64,000 nucleotides of DNA from Pseudomonas mandelii (GCF_900106065.1 NZ_LT629796.1:2516001-2580000); one strand, 5' to 3'; shown: positions 8,454 through 18,530, counted from the stretch's first letter. Made by a program: numbers and translations. Notes: a model not told the origin generated them from the sequence alone.

Positions 8454-8554
8454 ACCGCTGGTCACCAGTGGTTATTGAATTTTTCCGGCGGCTGTCGACA
8501 GACGGTGAAGCTGGGCTATAACTAATCTGCTTTTCGCAAGTCATGAGGTAGAAC

Positions 8555-8878
8555 ATGAGCGACGATGATCTGGAAAACGACGACCTCGAAGTAGGCGACG
8601 ACGACGAAACCGAAGAAGGTCTGGAAGCAGCGGCCGAAGACGTCGCTGAAGACGACGGCGGTGAAACGCCCGTTCCGACCGCCAAAGGCAAAGCCAAGGC
8701 TGCGGTGTCGGTTGACGAGCTGCCGAGCGTCGAAGCCAAGAACAAGGAACGCGACGCCCTGGCCAAGGCCATGGAAGAGTTTCTGGCACGGGGCGGCAAG
8801 GTGCAGGAAGTGGAGGCCAATGTGGTCGCCGATCCGCCCAAGAAGCCTGACAACAAGTACGGCAGCCGGCCTATCTAA
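8555..8878 (+). CDS. sutA: Transcriptional regulator SutA
   Basis: A 107-residue, very acidic protein with a disordered N-terminal tail (residues 1-40 are mostly D and E), a helical middle (about 50-80) and the conserved end NKYGSRPI. This matches SutA of P. aeruginosa, an RNA-polymerase-binding protein that boosts ribosomal and housekeeping transcription in slow-growing cells. The ATG has an AGGT site 8 bases upstream. The position beside yjbQ, amtB and glnK is the same as in P. aeruginosa. Codon choice is that of a well-expressed gene. Confidence 0.88.
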   Translation: MSDDDLENDDLEVGDDDETEEGLEAAAEDVAEDDGGETPVPTAKGKAKAAVSVDELPSVEAKNKERDALAKAMEEFLARGGKVQEVEANVVADPPKKPDNKYGSRPI

Positions 8879-8899
8879 GCGTCTGCTATTGGCTTGCTG

Positions 8900-8928
8900 A
8901 AAAGGCCCGCCGTCGCTGCGGGCTTTTT
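8900..8928 (+). terminator. Intrinsic terminator of sutA
   Basis: AAAGGCCCGC (8901-8910) pairs with GCGGGCTTTTT (8918-8928), closed by one G-T pair and A-T pairs. Confidence 0.8.
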
Positions 8929-8966
8929 CATGGGCGAAGAAAAGGTATGGACTTGGCACTATCCAC

Positions 8967-9056
8967 TGTGGGAGCGAGCCTGCTCGCGAAGGGGTCATCA
9001 CATTCAAAATAGATGTCGGATGACCCACCGCTTTCGCGAGCAGGCTCGCTCCCACA
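8967..9056. repeat. Paired REP palindromes
   Basis: A TGTGGGAGCGAGCCTGCTCG element and its inverted copy ending in CTCCCACA face each other around a 40-base spacer, the standard paired (REPIN-like) form in this genus. It lies between sutA and the convergent HAD gene. Confidence 0.85.
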
Positions 9057-9078
9057 AGGGTTGTATGTGAATTCAGGA

Positions 9079-9783
9079 TCAGTGATGGGCGTTCCACCGA
9101 GCCAGCAACGCCGGCAATTCGGTCAAACTGCGAATCTCGGCATCCGGTGCCTTCTCGGCTTCCCAGGCCTTGCGCGCCGGGTTAAACCAGATCGCCCGCA
9201 ACCCCGCCTGCTGCGCCCCGGCAATGTCATCCCCCGGATGATCGCCGATATGCACCGCCGTCTCCGCCGTCGCACCACCCCGTTGCAATGCCTCATGAAA
9301 CAGGCGCGCATCGGGCTTGGCGATGCCGATGTCTTCGGCGCACAACGCAAACTTGAAGTAATCGGCCAGTCCCAGCCGGCGCACATCGGCGTTGCCATTG
9401 GTGACCACACCCAGGGCGTAATGCTTGGCCAGGGTTTCCAGCGTCGGCTCGACGTCGGGAAACACCTCGATCTGGTGCCGGGCATGCAGAAACACTTCAA
9501 AACTCTTGTCGGCCAGGTCCGACGCCTCGCCGTGGTCGTATCCGGCCTCCTCCAACGCATGGAACAACACCCGGCGCCGCAGCGCGCTGATACGGTGTTT
9601 GAGGCTCGGTTCGAGGGTCAGGACCCGTTCCCGAATAGCCCACAAATGGTCCACCGGCAGCGCGCCCAGGTTCGGTGCGTGCTCGGTCAGCCATTCACGC
9701 AGTATGGCTTCGGCGCTGACGATCACCGGGGCGGTGTCCCACAGGGTGTCGTCGAGGTCGAAGGTGATCAATTGGATGGTCAT
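9079..9783 (-). CDS. HAD-family hydrolase, YigB-like
   Basis: A 234-residue haloacid-dehalogenase-superfamily phosphatase. Motif [11 protein letters not shown] carries the nucleophile Asp9 and acid/base Asp11; motif II VVTNGN, motif III lysine in GIAKPD and motif IV GDHPGDD are all present. The cap domain lies between motifs I and II. In E. coli the equivalent YigB dephosphorylates FMN and sits after xerC, the same place as here. Its start overlaps the xerC stop by 4 bases, so it is the last gene of the lptM-lysA-dapF-DUF484-xerC operon. Substrate is inferred from position only. Confidence 0.9.
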   Translation of the reverse strand: MTIQLITFDLDDTLWDTAPVIVSAEAILREWLTEHAPNLGALPVDHLWAIRERVLTLEPSLKHRISALRRRVLFHALEEAGYDHGEASDLADKSFEVFLHARHQIEVFPDVEPTLETLAKHYALGVVTNGNADVRRLGLADYFKFALCAEDIGIAKPDARLFHEALQRGGATAETAVHIGDHPGDDIAGAQQAGLRAIWFNPARKAWEAEKAPDAEIRSLTELPALLARWNAHH

Positions 9784-10679
9784 GAATCATCGCCTTTAAT
9801 GCGTTTGGCCCGTGGATGGGCGCTGTCGTAGACCGTGGCCAGGTGCTGGAAGTCCAGGTGGGTGTAGATCTGGGTGGTCTTGATGTCCGAGTGGCCGAGC
9901 AATTCCTGTACGGCGCGCAGGTCCTGCGAGGATTCCAGCAAATGGCTGGCAAAGGAATGCCGCAACATGTGCGGGTGCAGGTTCTGCCCCAGCTCGCGCT
10001 CACCAGCAGCTTTGACCCGCAACTGAATCGCCCGGGGGCCAAGGCGCCGACCTTGCTGGCTGACGAACACCGCATCGTCTGCCGGGTTAGTCATGGCCCG
10101 CAACGGCAGCCACAGTTCCAGGGCTTCACGCGCTTTTTTGCCGACCGGCAGCAGGCGAGTCTTGCTGCCCTTGCCGAGCACCTGAACCATGCCGTCGGCC
10201 AGATCCAGCTGATCCATATTAAGCCCGGTCAGCTCCGAAAGGCGCAAACCCGAGGAATAGAACAGCTCCAGAATCGCCTGATCCCGACGTGCCAGGAAGT
10301 CATCCTCCACCGCGCCTTCAAGCAGTTGCAGCGCGCGGTCGGTATCGAGGGTTTTCGGCAGCCGTCTTTCGCCCTTGGGCGGTGCCAGGCCGTTGGCCGG
10401 GTCGTGATCGCAAAGACCTTCGCGGTTCAAATAATGATAGAGCCCACGGACGGCCGACAGCAGTCGCGCCAGGCTGCGCGAAGATTGACCCTGGGAATGC
10501 AGGCGCGCGATCAGGCTGCGCAGACGCTGAATGTCCAGCGCGGCCCAGCTGCTGATGTTCTGTTTGACGCACCAGCCCAGCACTTTGTCGAGATCGCGGC
10601 GGTAGGCGTGCAGCGTTTGGGGCGACACCTGCCGCTCACTGCGCAGGTGTTCGCAGTAAGCGTCCAGTTGCCGTTCCAT
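9780..10679 (-). CDS. xerC: Site-specific tyrosine recombinase XerC
   Basis: A 299-residue recombinase that, with XerD, resolves chromosome dimers at dif during division. The N-terminal SAM-like DNA-binding domain (about 1-90) is followed by the catalytic domain with the full set of residues: Arg146, Lys170, His237, Arg240, His263 and the nucleophile Tyr272, each two to three positions lower than in E. coli XerC. Length is standard. It starts 2 bases after the DUF484 gene and ends inside the HAD gene start, a tight operon also conserved in enterobacteria. Confidence 0.97.
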   Translation of the reverse strand: MERQLDAYCEHLRSERQVSPQTLHAYRRDLDKVLGWCVKQNISSWAALDIQRLRSLIARLHSQGQSSRSLARLLSAVRGLYHYLNREGLCDHDPANGLAPPKGERRLPKTLDTDRALQLLEGAVEDDFLARRDQAILELFYSSGLRLSELTGLNMDQLDLADGMVQVLGKGSKTRLLPVGKKAREALELWLPLRAMTNPADDAVFVSQQGRRLGPRAIQLRVKAAGERELGQNLHPHMLRHSFASHLLESSQDLRAVQELLGHSDIKTTQIYTHLDFQHLATVYDSAHPRAKRIKGDDS

Positions 10680-10681
10680 GG

Positions 10682-11407
10682 TCAGCGTACCGAGCGCAGG
10701 GAACTGTTGACCCGAGGCAGCACGCGACCCATGACTTCGGCGATGTAGCTCAGGAACAGCGTACCGACCGAGCTTTTGTAGTGTTGCGGGTCGCGACTGG
10801 CGATGGCCAGGACGCCGTGGATGCCTTGATGGCTGATGGCGACAACGGCGGTGGAGCCGATCTGTTTGCGCTGTTCTTCGCCGAACAGGAAGTCCAGTTC
10901 GTGATCGCGCAGGCTGCCGCTGACGCTTTTGTCTTCCGAGAGCAAGCCGCCAATGGCCGTTTGCGCGTCGGCATGGGTGACCCAGCGGCCCACCGGCATC
11001 GGGTTGTCACCCAGCAGGATCAGGCTGACAAAAGGCACCTGGAAGTCCTGGCGCAGACTGTCTTCGACGCTGATCACCACGTCTTCCAGGCTGCTGGCAT
11101 CCATCAGCGCCAGAATCAGGCGGCGGGTCTTGTCGAAGAGGCGGTCGTTGTCGCGGGCCACGTCCATCAAATGCGAGAGGCGATGACGCAACTCAATGTT
11201 GCGGTCGCGCAGGATCTTCATCTGGCGTTCGACCAGCGAGACGGTATCGCCGCGCTGGTGCGGAATGCGCAAGGCCGGGAGCAGTTCTTCGTGCTCGACG
11301 AAGAAATCCGGATGAGCCTCCAGGTACGCGGCAATCGCCGCCGCCTCAAGGCTTTCGGAAGGGGATTCGTCGGGCTGTGGGGCGGGAACCTGGGGCTTAT
11401 CTTTCAT
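10682..11407 (-). CDS. DUF484 family protein
   Basis: A 241-residue DUF484 protein, equivalent to the small gene found between dapF and xerC in many gammaproteobacteria. After an acidic, proline-rich start, the stretch [25 protein letters not shown] (about residues 25-50 region) is the family signature; the C-terminal two thirds form a GAF-like domain. Function is unknown. I chose the ATG at 11407, which has a GAGAG site; an in-frame ATG at 11443 lies inside the dapF-DUF484 junction and is less likely. It is cotranscribed with dapF and xerC. Confidence 0.88.
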   Translation of the reverse strand: MKDKPQVPAPQPDESPSESLEAAAIAAYLEAHPDFFVEHEELLPALRIPHQRGDTVSLVERQMKILRDRNIELRHRLSHLMDVARDNDRLFDKTRRLILALMDASSLEDVVISVEDSLRQDFQVPFVSLILLGDNPMPVGRWVTHADAQTAIGGLLSEDKSVSGSLRDHELDFLFGEEQRKQIGSTAVVAISHQGIHGVLAIASRDPQHYKSSVGTLFLSYIAEVMGRVLPRVNSSLRSVR

Positions 11408-11420
11408 GGATTCGACTCTC

Positions 11421-12251
11421 TCAAAGACGCACTTGTCCTTCATAAACGCGGACTGCCGGGCCGGTCATCATGACCGGATGGCCAGGGCCTGCCCATTCAA
11501 TGGACAGACGCCCGCCGGGCAGGTCGATCAATAGCGGCGAATCCATCCACCCCTGGCTGATCGCGGCCACTGCGGCAGCGCAGGCGCCGGTGCCGCAGGC
11601 CTGGGTTTCCCCGGCGCCACGTTCCCAGACGCGCAACTGCGCACGGTTCCGGTCGATGACCTGGAGAAAACCGACGTTGACCCGCGCCGGGAAGCGCGGG
11701 TGGTGTTCGATTTTCGGTCCCAGTTCATGCACCGGTGCGTTGTTGATGTCGCTGACCCGCAACACGGCATGGGGGTTTCCCATGGACACGGCGGCCAGTT
11801 CGACGGTCGTACCCTCGACATCGAGCTTATAACTCAAGGCCTGTTCTGGCGCGTCGAATGGAATCTCGGTCGGCACCAGGCGCGGTGCGCCCATGTTGAC
11901 ACCAATCTGGCCGTCGCTGCGGATATCCAGTTCGATGATGCCGCTTTTGGTCTCGACGCGAATCTGCCGCTTGGCGGTCAGGCGTTTGTCGAGCACGAAG
12001 CGGGCGAAACAGCGCGCACCGTTGCCGCACTGTTCCACTTCGGAACCATCGGAGTTGAAGATCCGGTAGCGGAAGTCCACGTCCGGGTTGCTCGGCGCTT
12101 CGACGATCAGCAACTGGTCGAAACCGATGCCGGTATGCCGATCGCCCCATTGCTTGGCGTGCTTGGGCAGGATGTGCGCGTGCTGGCTGACCAGGTCGAG
12201 GACCATGAAGTCGTTGCCCAGGCCGTGCATCTTGGTAAAACGCAGCAGCAT
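11421..12251 (-). CDS. dapF: Diaminopimelate epimerase
   Basis: A 276-residue enzyme converting LL-diaminopimelate to the meso form, for lysine and peptidoglycan. It is a PLP-independent epimerase using two cysteines: Cys75 in [10 protein letters not shown] and Cys219 in ACGTGACAA are both present. The start [15 protein letters not shown] matches the family. It lies 4 bases after lysA and 13 bases before the DUF484 gene, so the two consecutive steps of lysine synthesis are encoded together. Confidence 0.97.
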   Translation of the reverse strand: MLLRFTKMHGLGNDFMVLDLVSQHAHILPKHAKQWGDRHTGIGFDQLLIVEAPSNPDVDFRYRIFNSDGSEVEQCGNGARCFARFVLDKRLTAKRQIRVETKSGIIELDIRSDGQIGVNMGAPRLVPTEIPFDAPEQALSYKLDVEGTTVELAAVSMGNPHAVLRVSDINNAPVHELGPKIEHHPRFPARVNVGFLQVIDRNRAQLRVWERGAGETQACGTGACAAAVAAISQGWMDSPLLIDLPGGRLSIEWAGPGHPVMMTGPAVRVYEGQVRL

Positions 12252-12255
12252 GGGA

Positions 12256-13503
12256 TTACTCCGGCAGCAGGCTTTCGCCAGCAAACAACTCGGCTACCGT
12301 CTCACGGCGACGCACTTCAAATGCCTGATCACCGTCCACCAACACTTCGGCGGCGCGGCCGCGGGTGTTGTAGTTGGAACTCATGACAAACCCATAGGCG
12401 CCGGCCGAATGCACGGCCAACAGATCGCCTTCTTCCAGGGCCAGTTCACGATCCTTGGCCAGGAAGTCGCCGGTCTCGCAGATCGGGCCGACGATGTCGT
12501 AGGCGCGCGCTGCTGCAGTGCGCGGGCGCACGGCGGTGACATCCATCCAGGCCTGGTACAGCGCCGGACGGATCAGGTCGTTCATGGCCGCGTCGACGAT
12601 GGCGAAGTCTTTGTGTTCGGTGTGCTTGAGGTACTCGACCTGGGTCAGCAGCACGCCGGCGTTGGCGACGATGAAACGGCCCGGCTCGAACACCAGCGCC
12701 AGGTCGCGACCGTCGAGACGCTCGCGCACGGCTTTGATGTAGTCGGCAGCCAATGGCGGCTCTTCATCGCGATAACGCACGCCCAAACCGCCACCGAGAT
12801 CGATGTGGCGCAGGTAAATGCCGCAATCGCCGAGGCGGTCGACCAGGCCCAGCAGGCGGTCGAGGGCGTCGATGAACGGCGGCAGGGTGGTCAGTTGCGA
12901 ACCGATGTGGCAATCGACGCCGACCACTTCCAGGTTGGGCAACTGGGCGGCGCGGATGTACACGTCTTCGGCGTCGGCGATGGCGATGCCGAACTTGTTC
13001 TCTTTGAGACCGGTGGAAATGTACGGGTGCGTGCCGGCATCGACGTCCGGGTTCACACGTAGCGAGATCGGTGCGCGAACACCCAGCTCGGCGGCGACCA
13101 CTTGCAGACGCTCCAGCTCATCGGTGGATTCGACGTTGAAGCAATGGACGCCAACTTCCAAGGCGCGACGCATGTCGTCACGGGTCTTGCCGACACCGGA
13201 GAAAACGATCTTGTCGGCGCTGCCGCCGGCGGCCAGTACGCGTTCCAGCTCGCCACGGGAGACGATGTCAAAACCGGCGCCAAGACGGGCCAGGACATTC
13301 AGTACACCCAGGTTGGAGTTGGCCTTGACCGCAAAGCAGACCAGGTGCGGTATGCCGACCAGCGCATCGGCGTATGCCAGGTACTGGGCTTCGATGTGCG
13401 CGCGGGAGTAGACGTAGGTCGGTGTGCCGAAACGTTCGGCGATGGCCGACAGGGCCACACCTTCGGCAAACAGCTCCCCGCCACGGTAATTAAAAGCGTC
13501 CAT
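12256..13503 (-). CDS. lysA: Diaminopimelate decarboxylase
   Basis: A 415-residue PLP enzyme of the fold-III decarboxylases that makes L-lysine from meso-diaminopimelate. The PLP lysine is Lys60 in CFAVKANSN; the HIGSQ motif (about 194-198) and the CETGDFLA motif with the active-site cysteine of the partner subunit are visible. It lies 9 bases after lptM and directly before dapF. No LysR-type regulator gene is adjacent, unlike in E. coli. Confidence 0.97.
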   Translation of the reverse strand: MDAFNYRGGELFAEGVALSAIAERFGTPTYVYSRAHIEAQYLAYADALVGIPHLVCFAVKANSNLGVLNVLARLGAGFDIVSRGELERVLAAGGSADKIVFSGVGKTRDDMRRALEVGVHCFNVESTDELERLQVVAAELGVRAPISLRVNPDVDAGTHPYISTGLKENKFGIAIADAEDVYIRAAQLPNLEVVGVDCHIGSQLTTLPPFIDALDRLLGLVDRLGDCGIYLRHIDLGGGLGVRYRDEEPPLAADYIKAVRERLDGRDLALVFEPGRFIVANAGVLLTQVEYLKHTEHKDFAIVDAAMNDLIRPALYQAWMDVTAVRPRTAAARAYDIVGPICETGDFLAKDRELALEEGDLLAVHSAGAYGFVMSSNYNTRGRAAEVLVDGDQAFEVRRRETVAELFAGESLLPE

Positions 13504-13512
13504 GGCGTTCCC

Positions 13513-13686
13513 TTATTGGTAGACGTCGTGCTTGTGTGCTTTGGACGGCTGCTTTTGCGAGGACTGAGCCTGCTCGGCGGGATCCTGGGAATCGTCGGGC
13601 AGATACAGCGGGCCTTTTTGACCACAGGCCGACACAAGGCAGGCAACCGCGACGAGCGCAGCAAGGGAAGAGATCAGGCGCTTCAT
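13513..13686 (-). CDS. lptM: Small lipoprotein LppL/LptM (YifL family)
   Basis: A 57-residue lipoprotein. Signal peptide [21 protein letters not shown] has lipobox VSAC with the acylated cysteine at position 21, followed by the family motif [12 protein letters not shown]. In P. aeruginosa it is named LppL; the E. coli equivalent (YifL) is now LptM, which helps the outer-membrane LPS translocon LptDE mature. Position directly before lysA is conserved. The tail is hydrophilic and ends HKHDVYQ. Confidence 0.92.
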   Translation of the reverse strand: MKRLISSLAALVAVACLVSACGQKGPLYLPDDSQDPAEQAQSSQKQPSKAHKHDVYQ

Positions 13687-13809
13687 GGCGAAATCCTTGA
13701 AAATGCATTAATTGCGCCGGAGTATACCGGCCACCCGTCAGCTTGCCTATGCGACGGGGCTCCCGTCCGGCGGGGCTTGGCACGATGCTGGTCAGCCGGG
13801 CGCAATCCC

Positions 13810-13899
13810 TGTGGGAGCGAGCCTGCTTGCGAAGGCGTAGTGTCAGTCAACATTGATGTTGAATATGATGGGCCCTTCTCGAGCAGGCTCGCTCCCACA
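13810..13899. repeat. Paired REP palindromes
   Basis: TGTGGGAGCGAGCCTGCTTG and an inverted copy ending CGCTCCCACA lie between the divergent lptM and cyaY genes. Confidence 0.8.
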
Positions 13900-14000
13900 G
13901 GTTTCGTGATCACCGTGGGTCGTTATCCTTTGCAATCACCGGGGCTCGCCCGTATCTTGCGGCGCTTGAGCGTGAACAGACACTTTTTGAGGTTGCCGTA

Positions 14001-14333
14001 ATGAGTTTGACCGAAGCCCGTTTCCATGACCTGGTCGATGCCACCCAGCAGACGCTGGAGGATATTTTTGACGATAGTGGCCTGGATATCGATCTGGAGA
14101 GCTCGGCCGGTGTGCTCACCGTCAAGTTCGAAAACGGCAGCCAGTTGATCTTCAGCCGCCAGGAACCCCTGCGTCAGCTGTGGCTTGCGGCCGTGTCCGG
14201 TGGTTTCCACTTCGATTACGACGAAGAGAGCGAGCGCTGGATGTGCGACAAGAGTGAAGAACAATTGGGCGAGATGCTTGAGCGCATCGTCAAGCAGCAA
14301 GCTGACGTCGAGCTCGATTTCGAAGGCCTGTGA
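14001..14333 (+). CDS. cyaY: Iron donor/regulator CyaY (frataxin)
   Basis: A 110-residue bacterial frataxin that binds IscS and tunes iron-sulfur cluster assembly. The acidic first helix (FHDLVDATQQTLEDIFDD) and the sheet motif GGFHFDYDEESERWMCD are characteristic. Start ATG follows AGGTTG. It is the first gene of a plus-strand pair with the DUF1289 gene. Confidence 0.95.
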   Translation: MSLTEARFHDLVDATQQTLEDIFDDSGLDIDLESSAGVLTVKFENGSQLIFSRQEPLRQLWLAAVSGGFHFDYDEESERWMCDKSEEQLGEMLERIVKQQADVELDFEGL

Positions 14334-14337
14334 GACC

Positions 14338-14556
14338 GTGACCCAGCCTGCGCCCGTTCGTCCGCCCAAACCGCTCTACAGCAATGTCAGCCCGGCCGTG
14401 CCTTCGCCGTGCAGCGGTGTGTGTCGGCTGGACGAACAGAAGGTCTGCCTCGGCTGTTTTCGCCATGTCGAAGACATCCGCGAATGGCGCTCGGCGGATG
14501 ATGATCGTCGGCGTGTGATCTGCGCCCAGGCAGTCCAGCGCAAAGCCTTGGCATAA
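14338..14556 (+). CDS. DUF1289 domain protein
   Basis: A 72-residue protein starting at a GTG 4 bases after the cyaY stop. The DUF1289 core PCSGVCRLDEQKVCLGCFR (four cysteines, about residues 24-42) is followed by EDIREW. The cysteine pattern suggests a small metal-binding module, probably zinc or an iron-sulfur cluster; no function is established. Tight spacing to cyaY supports co-translation. An upstream in-frame extension into cyaY is rejected. Confidence 0.85.
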   Translation: MTQPAPVRPPKPLYSNVSPAVPSPCSGVCRLDEQKVCLGCFRHVEDIREWRSADDDRRRVICAQAVQRKALA

Positions 14557-14563
14557 GAGCTTT

Positions 14564-14658
14564 TGTGGCGAGGGAGCTTGCTCCCGCTGGGCTGCGAAGC
14601 GGCCCCAAAAAGCTTACGACTGCTGCGCAGCCGAACGGGAGCAAGCTCCCTCGCCACA
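14564..14658. repeat. Paired REP palindromes, GAGGGAGCTTGCTCCC class
   Basis: TGTGGCGAGGGAGCTTGCTC and its inverted partner ending CTCCCTCGCCACA, with a GC-rich spacer containing a further imperfect palindrome. The same class occurs at 46033-46162. Confidence 0.8.
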
Positions 14659-14689
14659 GGCAAGCCTCTCTCAAAAATGTCAGCGCAGG

Positions 14690-14832
14690 TGCGTGGTCGC
14701 CGCTCACTTGTATATTTATTGAGCTGTGATAGTGTCCAGAAACGCCTCAACCCATCGAGGCTCGTGAAAACCCCGCCTTTTTCTGGCGGGGTTTTGCTTT
14801 TTTTGTGCAGAAGAAAGGAGTCTGCCTCAATC
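14690..14832 (+). promoter_or_regulatory. rnk leader with premature terminator
   Basis: A perfect 11-base-pair stem (14767-14777 with 14785-14795), 7-base loop and T-rich tail through 14804 form a strong intrinsic terminator only 28 bases before the rnk start. Terminator-containing rnk leaders have been described as putative attenuators in pseudomonads and enterobacteria; the signal that would relieve termination is unknown. The region upstream of the stem is AT-rich and probably holds the promoter. Confidence 0.7.
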
Positions 14833-15243
14833 ATGACCACACCTTCCATCACCCTTACTCGTCTGGACGTGCAACGTCTGGAGCGCCTGATCGACAGCCT
14901 GGATGACACGCTGCCGGGCGTCATTGCGCTGCAAACCGAACTGGATCGCGCCGATACCGTGGTCGGTCACGAAGAAGTGCCCGCCGATGTCGTCACCATG
15001 AATTCCCGTGTGCATTGCCGCGAAGAAGGCAGTGGCAAGGACTATCACCTGACCCTGGTTTATCCCAAGGACGCCAACGCCGACGAAGGCAAGATTTCCA
15101 TTCTGGCGCCGGTCGGCAGCGCGCTGCTCGGCCTTAAAGTTGGCCAGCACATCGACTGGCCAGCACCAGGCGGCAAAACCCTCAAACTGACCCTGCTGGA
15201 AGTTGAATCCCAGCCGGCCGGGGGCGGTCATTTTCCGGAATAA
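14833..15243 (+). CDS. rnk: Nucleoside diphosphate kinase regulator Rnk
   Basis: A 136-residue Rnk protein, related to GreA/GreB C-terminal domains and able to bind RNA polymerase; in P. aeruginosa it influences nucleoside diphosphate kinase levels. It has the N-terminal coiled-coil-like helix (about 10-50) and the FKBP-like C-terminal domain with VYPKDANADEGKISILAPVGSALLG-type sequence (about 73-97). The ATG has an AAGGAG site. It converges on cyaA with a 5-base gap. Confidence 0.93.
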   Translation: MTTPSITLTRLDVQRLERLIDSLDDTLPGVIALQTELDRADTVVGHEEVPADVVTMNSRVHCREEGSGKDYHLTLVYPKDANADEGKISILAPVGSALLGLKVGQHIDWPAPGGKTLKLTLLEVESQPAGGGHFPE

Positions 15244-15248
15244 ACCGC

Positions 15249-18092
15249 TTAGACCTGCTCGAGCGCCTCATTCAACGCGCGCTCCAGGTCGGCCTTGTAG
15301 CGCAAGTACAAATTGCTTGAACTCTGACCATCACCGAGCAGGCCCGACAAGTCCAGGTCGGTGATGTAGCAGCGATAGCGCTCGATTTCCCGGCGCTGCT
15401 CGACGATCTCCTGGGCGACCACGCTAAACAAATGGTCGCCATACTCCAGCTCTGAAAATTCTCGCTGATTGCAATACAACGTGACCTGCACCTGTCCCGG
15501 CGCGGCTTTGCCGATGATCGCCTGCACGTCGTAGAACGGTTTATTGATCGGGGTTTGCGGCGCCGGCCGGGCTTCGACGCGACGCGCCCGGCCAGGACCT
15601 GACGGCAATAGCTGGTAATACAACGTGTCGAGGTTCAGGGGCTGGGCGGCGTTCATCGGCAACAACGCGTCGCGTCGGTACTTGATTGATTGCAGGAACC
15701 GTTGCAGTGGCACCAGCAGGCTTTGTTCGTCGTGATAGGGCAAGCGCTGCTGCCACAGGGCATTGAATTCATCCAGTACGTACAGCTCCGCCTGCTGTTC
15801 GGTGATTCGGTAGAACACTTGAATGCATTCGGGCTGGCCCATGGGCAGGATCAGCGCCAGGTCGTGGTCTTCCAGTGCCATCGGGTCCAGGTGCAGCGGG
15901 CTGTAGCTCGCCAGTTCTTCGCCCAGGTAATCGAACAGCGCCGGCAGCGTGGCGAGGGCGACGTGATTGACCTGGCCGGGCACCAACTCCAGCACGTGGT
16001 AATGCTGCTGGACCTGTAGCAGGTAGCGATGATTGAGCTGGCTCAGCAGCAGGTTCTGCGCCGTATCGAGGACCTCTTCGACCCGCCGTGCAATGAATTG
16101 CGCCCGGTTGTGGCAGAAACAACGCACCCTCAAACGGGGTTGTTGTAGACCGTTCGGCAAGTTGTTGAGGTAATCGCGCAGGCAGTCGAGCAGGGCGTGG
16201 GGGCCGTCGTAGCGGTTGACCAGCACTTCGTTCCAGCTGTTGAGCGTGACCTGGTCCAGGGTCAGCACCAGGTTTTCCCGGACACCGGCGTAGCTCAGGG
16301 AGTCGGTGCGCTCGGTGGTCATCAGGATATTCAGGTCGCGGTGATGCTTGAGCGGATCGACGCCGACGTTTACCAGAATCAGCACTTCACTCGGCACACT
16401 GGCGCGCAGCAAGGGCTCTTCGGCAACCGTCGCCAACGGCAGGGCGATGCTTTGTTGCAGGCTGCCGAGCAGGTTGAACAGTTCGAACTCGCTCAAATCG
16501 CTGGTGCCTGGGTGCAAGGCGAGGCGGGTGCTGCTGTCGATCACACCGTTGCGGTGGCACCAGGTCAGCAGCTCCAGCAATTGGCGGCTGCGCTTGATCG
16601 GCGCGAAATGTTCCCACTCGTGGGCTGCCAGGCTGCCGTTGTACAAGCCCCACTGGGTTTGCCCGGGTTCTTTCTTGTTGGGTGCTTGCACCAGGGTCAG
16701 GGTGTCTTCGGCCAGGTCCGGAGCGATGCCGGGGTTGATGAACTCGACTTTGTCCGCTTTGCGCTCAAAGGCTGCATACAGCCGCCGACCCAGCACGTTG
16801 AGGTCGCGTTTGTTGATCAGGCTGGCGGTTTGCTCGTTGCGGGCGAACTGGGTCAGGAAGCGGTAGCTGTAGTTCAGTTCATTGACCAGGGCTCGGCGTT
16901 CGGTGCTGACCTGGCGGACTTTCCATTGGCTGCGGCTGTCGAGCAGCGCCAGCTGCCGCTGATCCCAGTGCCATTCGTGAGCCAGGCGCTCAAGCAGCGA
17001 ACGTTGCCAGCTCTGGGTGCGACTGCTGCCGGTGAGCTTGCGGTTGACCTTCAGGTACAACGCGCGGCGTACCAGCTCCAGGCGCTCCGGCTCGCCCCGC
17101 GCGGTGAGGTATTCCTCAATGCGTCGGTAGACCACGATGTAGGGGTCGAGCTCGTCGAGGTCCAGTTGATTGGCGAATACCGCCTGCTTGAAGCGCAGGC
17201 TCAAGCAATGGACCTTGGGGTGTTCGCTGGCATACACCTCGATCAGCAGAAGTTTGAGCACGGATTTGTAGGGCGACTCGATGCCCTTGAACAACTGCCA
17301 GAGCCCGGCACCGATGAATTCCCCCGGCGGGATATAGGCCAGATGCCCCAAATCCAGCGACTCGTCCGCACGGATGAAGCGCTTGGACAGCAGCGTGTGG
17401 GTGTAACGGTCGTAGGCGGCTTCTTCGTAGACTGGCACCAGCCACCAGATTGGCGTGCGGCCGGCCAGCCAGATTGCGGTGCGGTAGAACTCATCCAGCA
17501 GCAGGTAGTGCTGGGTCGTGCCGCAGTCTTCCGAACTCAATTGCGTATCGCGCTCGCCGAGCACGAAGCGGGCCGGGTCGATCAGGAAGAAATGCGCCTC
17601 GGCGCCCTGGCTGGCGGCCCAGGCCTCGAGCAACTGGCACTTTTTGCGCAGCTCGGCGAGTTCGTTCTCGTTCAATTCCGGGCTGTGACAGACCCACACG
17701 TCCATGTCGCTTTGATCGGCCTGGGCCAGGGTGCCCAGACTGCCCATCAGGAATAGTCCGTGGATCGGACGCGGTGGATTGCTGCCGTGGCGTGGCTTAT
17801 AGGAAAACGATCGGGTCAGGCGCTGGGCTTCGGCGAGGGCGTTGGCGTCAGGCTCGAAATTCGACAGCCCGGCTGGCGTGCTGCCCGACACATAACCTGG
17901 CAACAGCGGGTGATTGACGTGGAAAAACAGCGGCAGCAGCGTCAGCACCGTTTGTTGGCGGGGCGACAGCCCTTCCATGGCACGGGCCATGCGGCCTTCG
18001 TTGAGCTTCAGAAAGCGAGCGCGCAGCTGGCTGAGAACCTTGCGGTCGATTCCCTCGTCCAGATCGGGGCGGATTTCATGGGTGCGGGTCAT
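15249..18092 (-). CDS. cyaA: Class I adenylate cyclase
   Basis: A 947-residue class I (enterobacterial-type) adenylate cyclase making cAMP. The N-terminal catalytic part contains the nucleotidyltransferase motif GSLGTLAQADQSDMDVWVC (about residues 117-135) with the metal-binding aspartates, and the LLLDEFYRTAIWLAGR region. The long C-terminal half is the regulatory domain. The gene has the expected length and no interruption. It is monocistronic as far as can be seen, in the same place as P. aeruginosa cyaA near cyaY and rnk. Confidence 0.95.
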   Translation of the reverse strand: MTRTHEIRPDLDEGIDRKVLSQLRARFLKLNEGRMARAMEGLSPRQQTVLTLLPLFFHVNHPLLPGYVSGSTPAGLSNFEPDANALAEAQRLTRSFSYKPRHGSNPPRPIHGLFLMGSLGTLAQADQSDMDVWVCHSPELNENELAELRKKCQLLEAWAASQGAEAHFFLIDPARFVLGERDTQLSSEDCGTTQHYLLLDEFYRTAIWLAGRTPIWWLVPVYEEAAYDRYTHTLLSKRFIRADESLDLGHLAYIPPGEFIGAGLWQLFKGIESPYKSVLKLLLIEVYASEHPKVHCLSLRFKQAVFANQLDLDELDPYIVVYRRIEEYLTARGEPERLELVRRALYLKVNRKLTGSSRTQSWQRSLLERLAHEWHWDQRQLALLDSRSQWKVRQVSTERRALVNELNYSYRFLTQFARNEQTASLINKRDLNVLGRRLYAAFERKADKVEFINPGIAPDLAEDTLTLVQAPNKKEPGQTQWGLYNGSLAAHEWEHFAPIKRSRQLLELLTWCHRNGVIDSSTRLALHPGTSDLSEFELFNLLGSLQQSIALPLATVAEEPLLRASVPSEVLILVNVGVDPLKHHRDLNILMTTERTDSLSYAGVRENLVLTLDQVTLNSWNEVLVNRYDGPHALLDCLRDYLNNLPNGLQQPRLRVRCFCHNRAQFIARRVEEVLDTAQNLLLSQLNHRYLLQVQQHYHVLELVPGQVNHVALATLPALFDYLGEELASYSPLHLDPMALEDHDLALILPMGQPECIQVFYRITEQQAELYVLDEFNALWQQRLPYHDEQSLLVPLQRFLQSIKYRRDALLPMNAAQPLNLDTLYYQLLPSGPGRARRVEARPAPQTPINKPFYDVQAIIGKAAPGQVQVTLYCNQREFSELEYGDHLFSVVAQEIVEQRREIERYRCYITDLDLSGLLGDGQSSSNLYLRYKADLERALNEALEQV

Positions 18093-18284
18093 GTCAGCTC
18101 AAACCGGCTCGCGAAGCTCGGACGTGGGGTCTGCGGATGGGGGCAGTTTAGCGCCTCGGACGCGGGACTTTTAAGCTGAATTTGTATTTTTGACGCCAGA
18201 TTTCTACCGCGAGGCGACGTCAAGTCACAAAGTGTGCCCGCGGAAAACCCGTAGCAGGGGTTTCCGTGGGCGCTACGGTAATGC

Positions 18285-18530
18285 TCAGGCTGTTTCCTGG
18301 ACGTTGAGAATGGTCAGAACGGTTTGCACATTTTGCGCGGCGTCACGACCCAGACTGGTCAGATAACCACCATCTGGCTGGGTGATCAGTTCTTTGTCGA
18401 ACAGTCTTTGGGCGGCAGCAATGGCTTTCGGGGCAGCGGTCTGATGAATTTTCAAACCTTCCTGGGAACTGTCCAGGTTGAAGAGTGCGAGGATTTCCAG
18501 TTCGGCAACCAACTCAGGGGTAAGCGACAT
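18285..18530 (-). CDS. TIGR02647 family protein
   Basis: An 81-residue protein starting MSLTPELVAELEILALFNLD, matching the small TIGR02647 family that is common in Pseudomonas and of unknown function. The middle LFDKELITQPDGGYLTSLG resembles a winged-helix wing, so DNA binding is possible but not shown. It stands alone between cyaA and another small minus-strand gene. A GG-A site precedes the start. Confidence 0.75.
   Translation of the reverse strand: MSLTPELVAELEILALFNLDSSQEGLKIHQTAAPKAIAAAQRLFDKELITQPDGGYLTSLGRDAAQNVQTVLTILNVQETA

Noticed and set aside
16197..17756. 519-residue open frame antisense to cyaA
   Set aside because: Lies wholly inside a well-supported cyclase gene; composition is that of a shadow.
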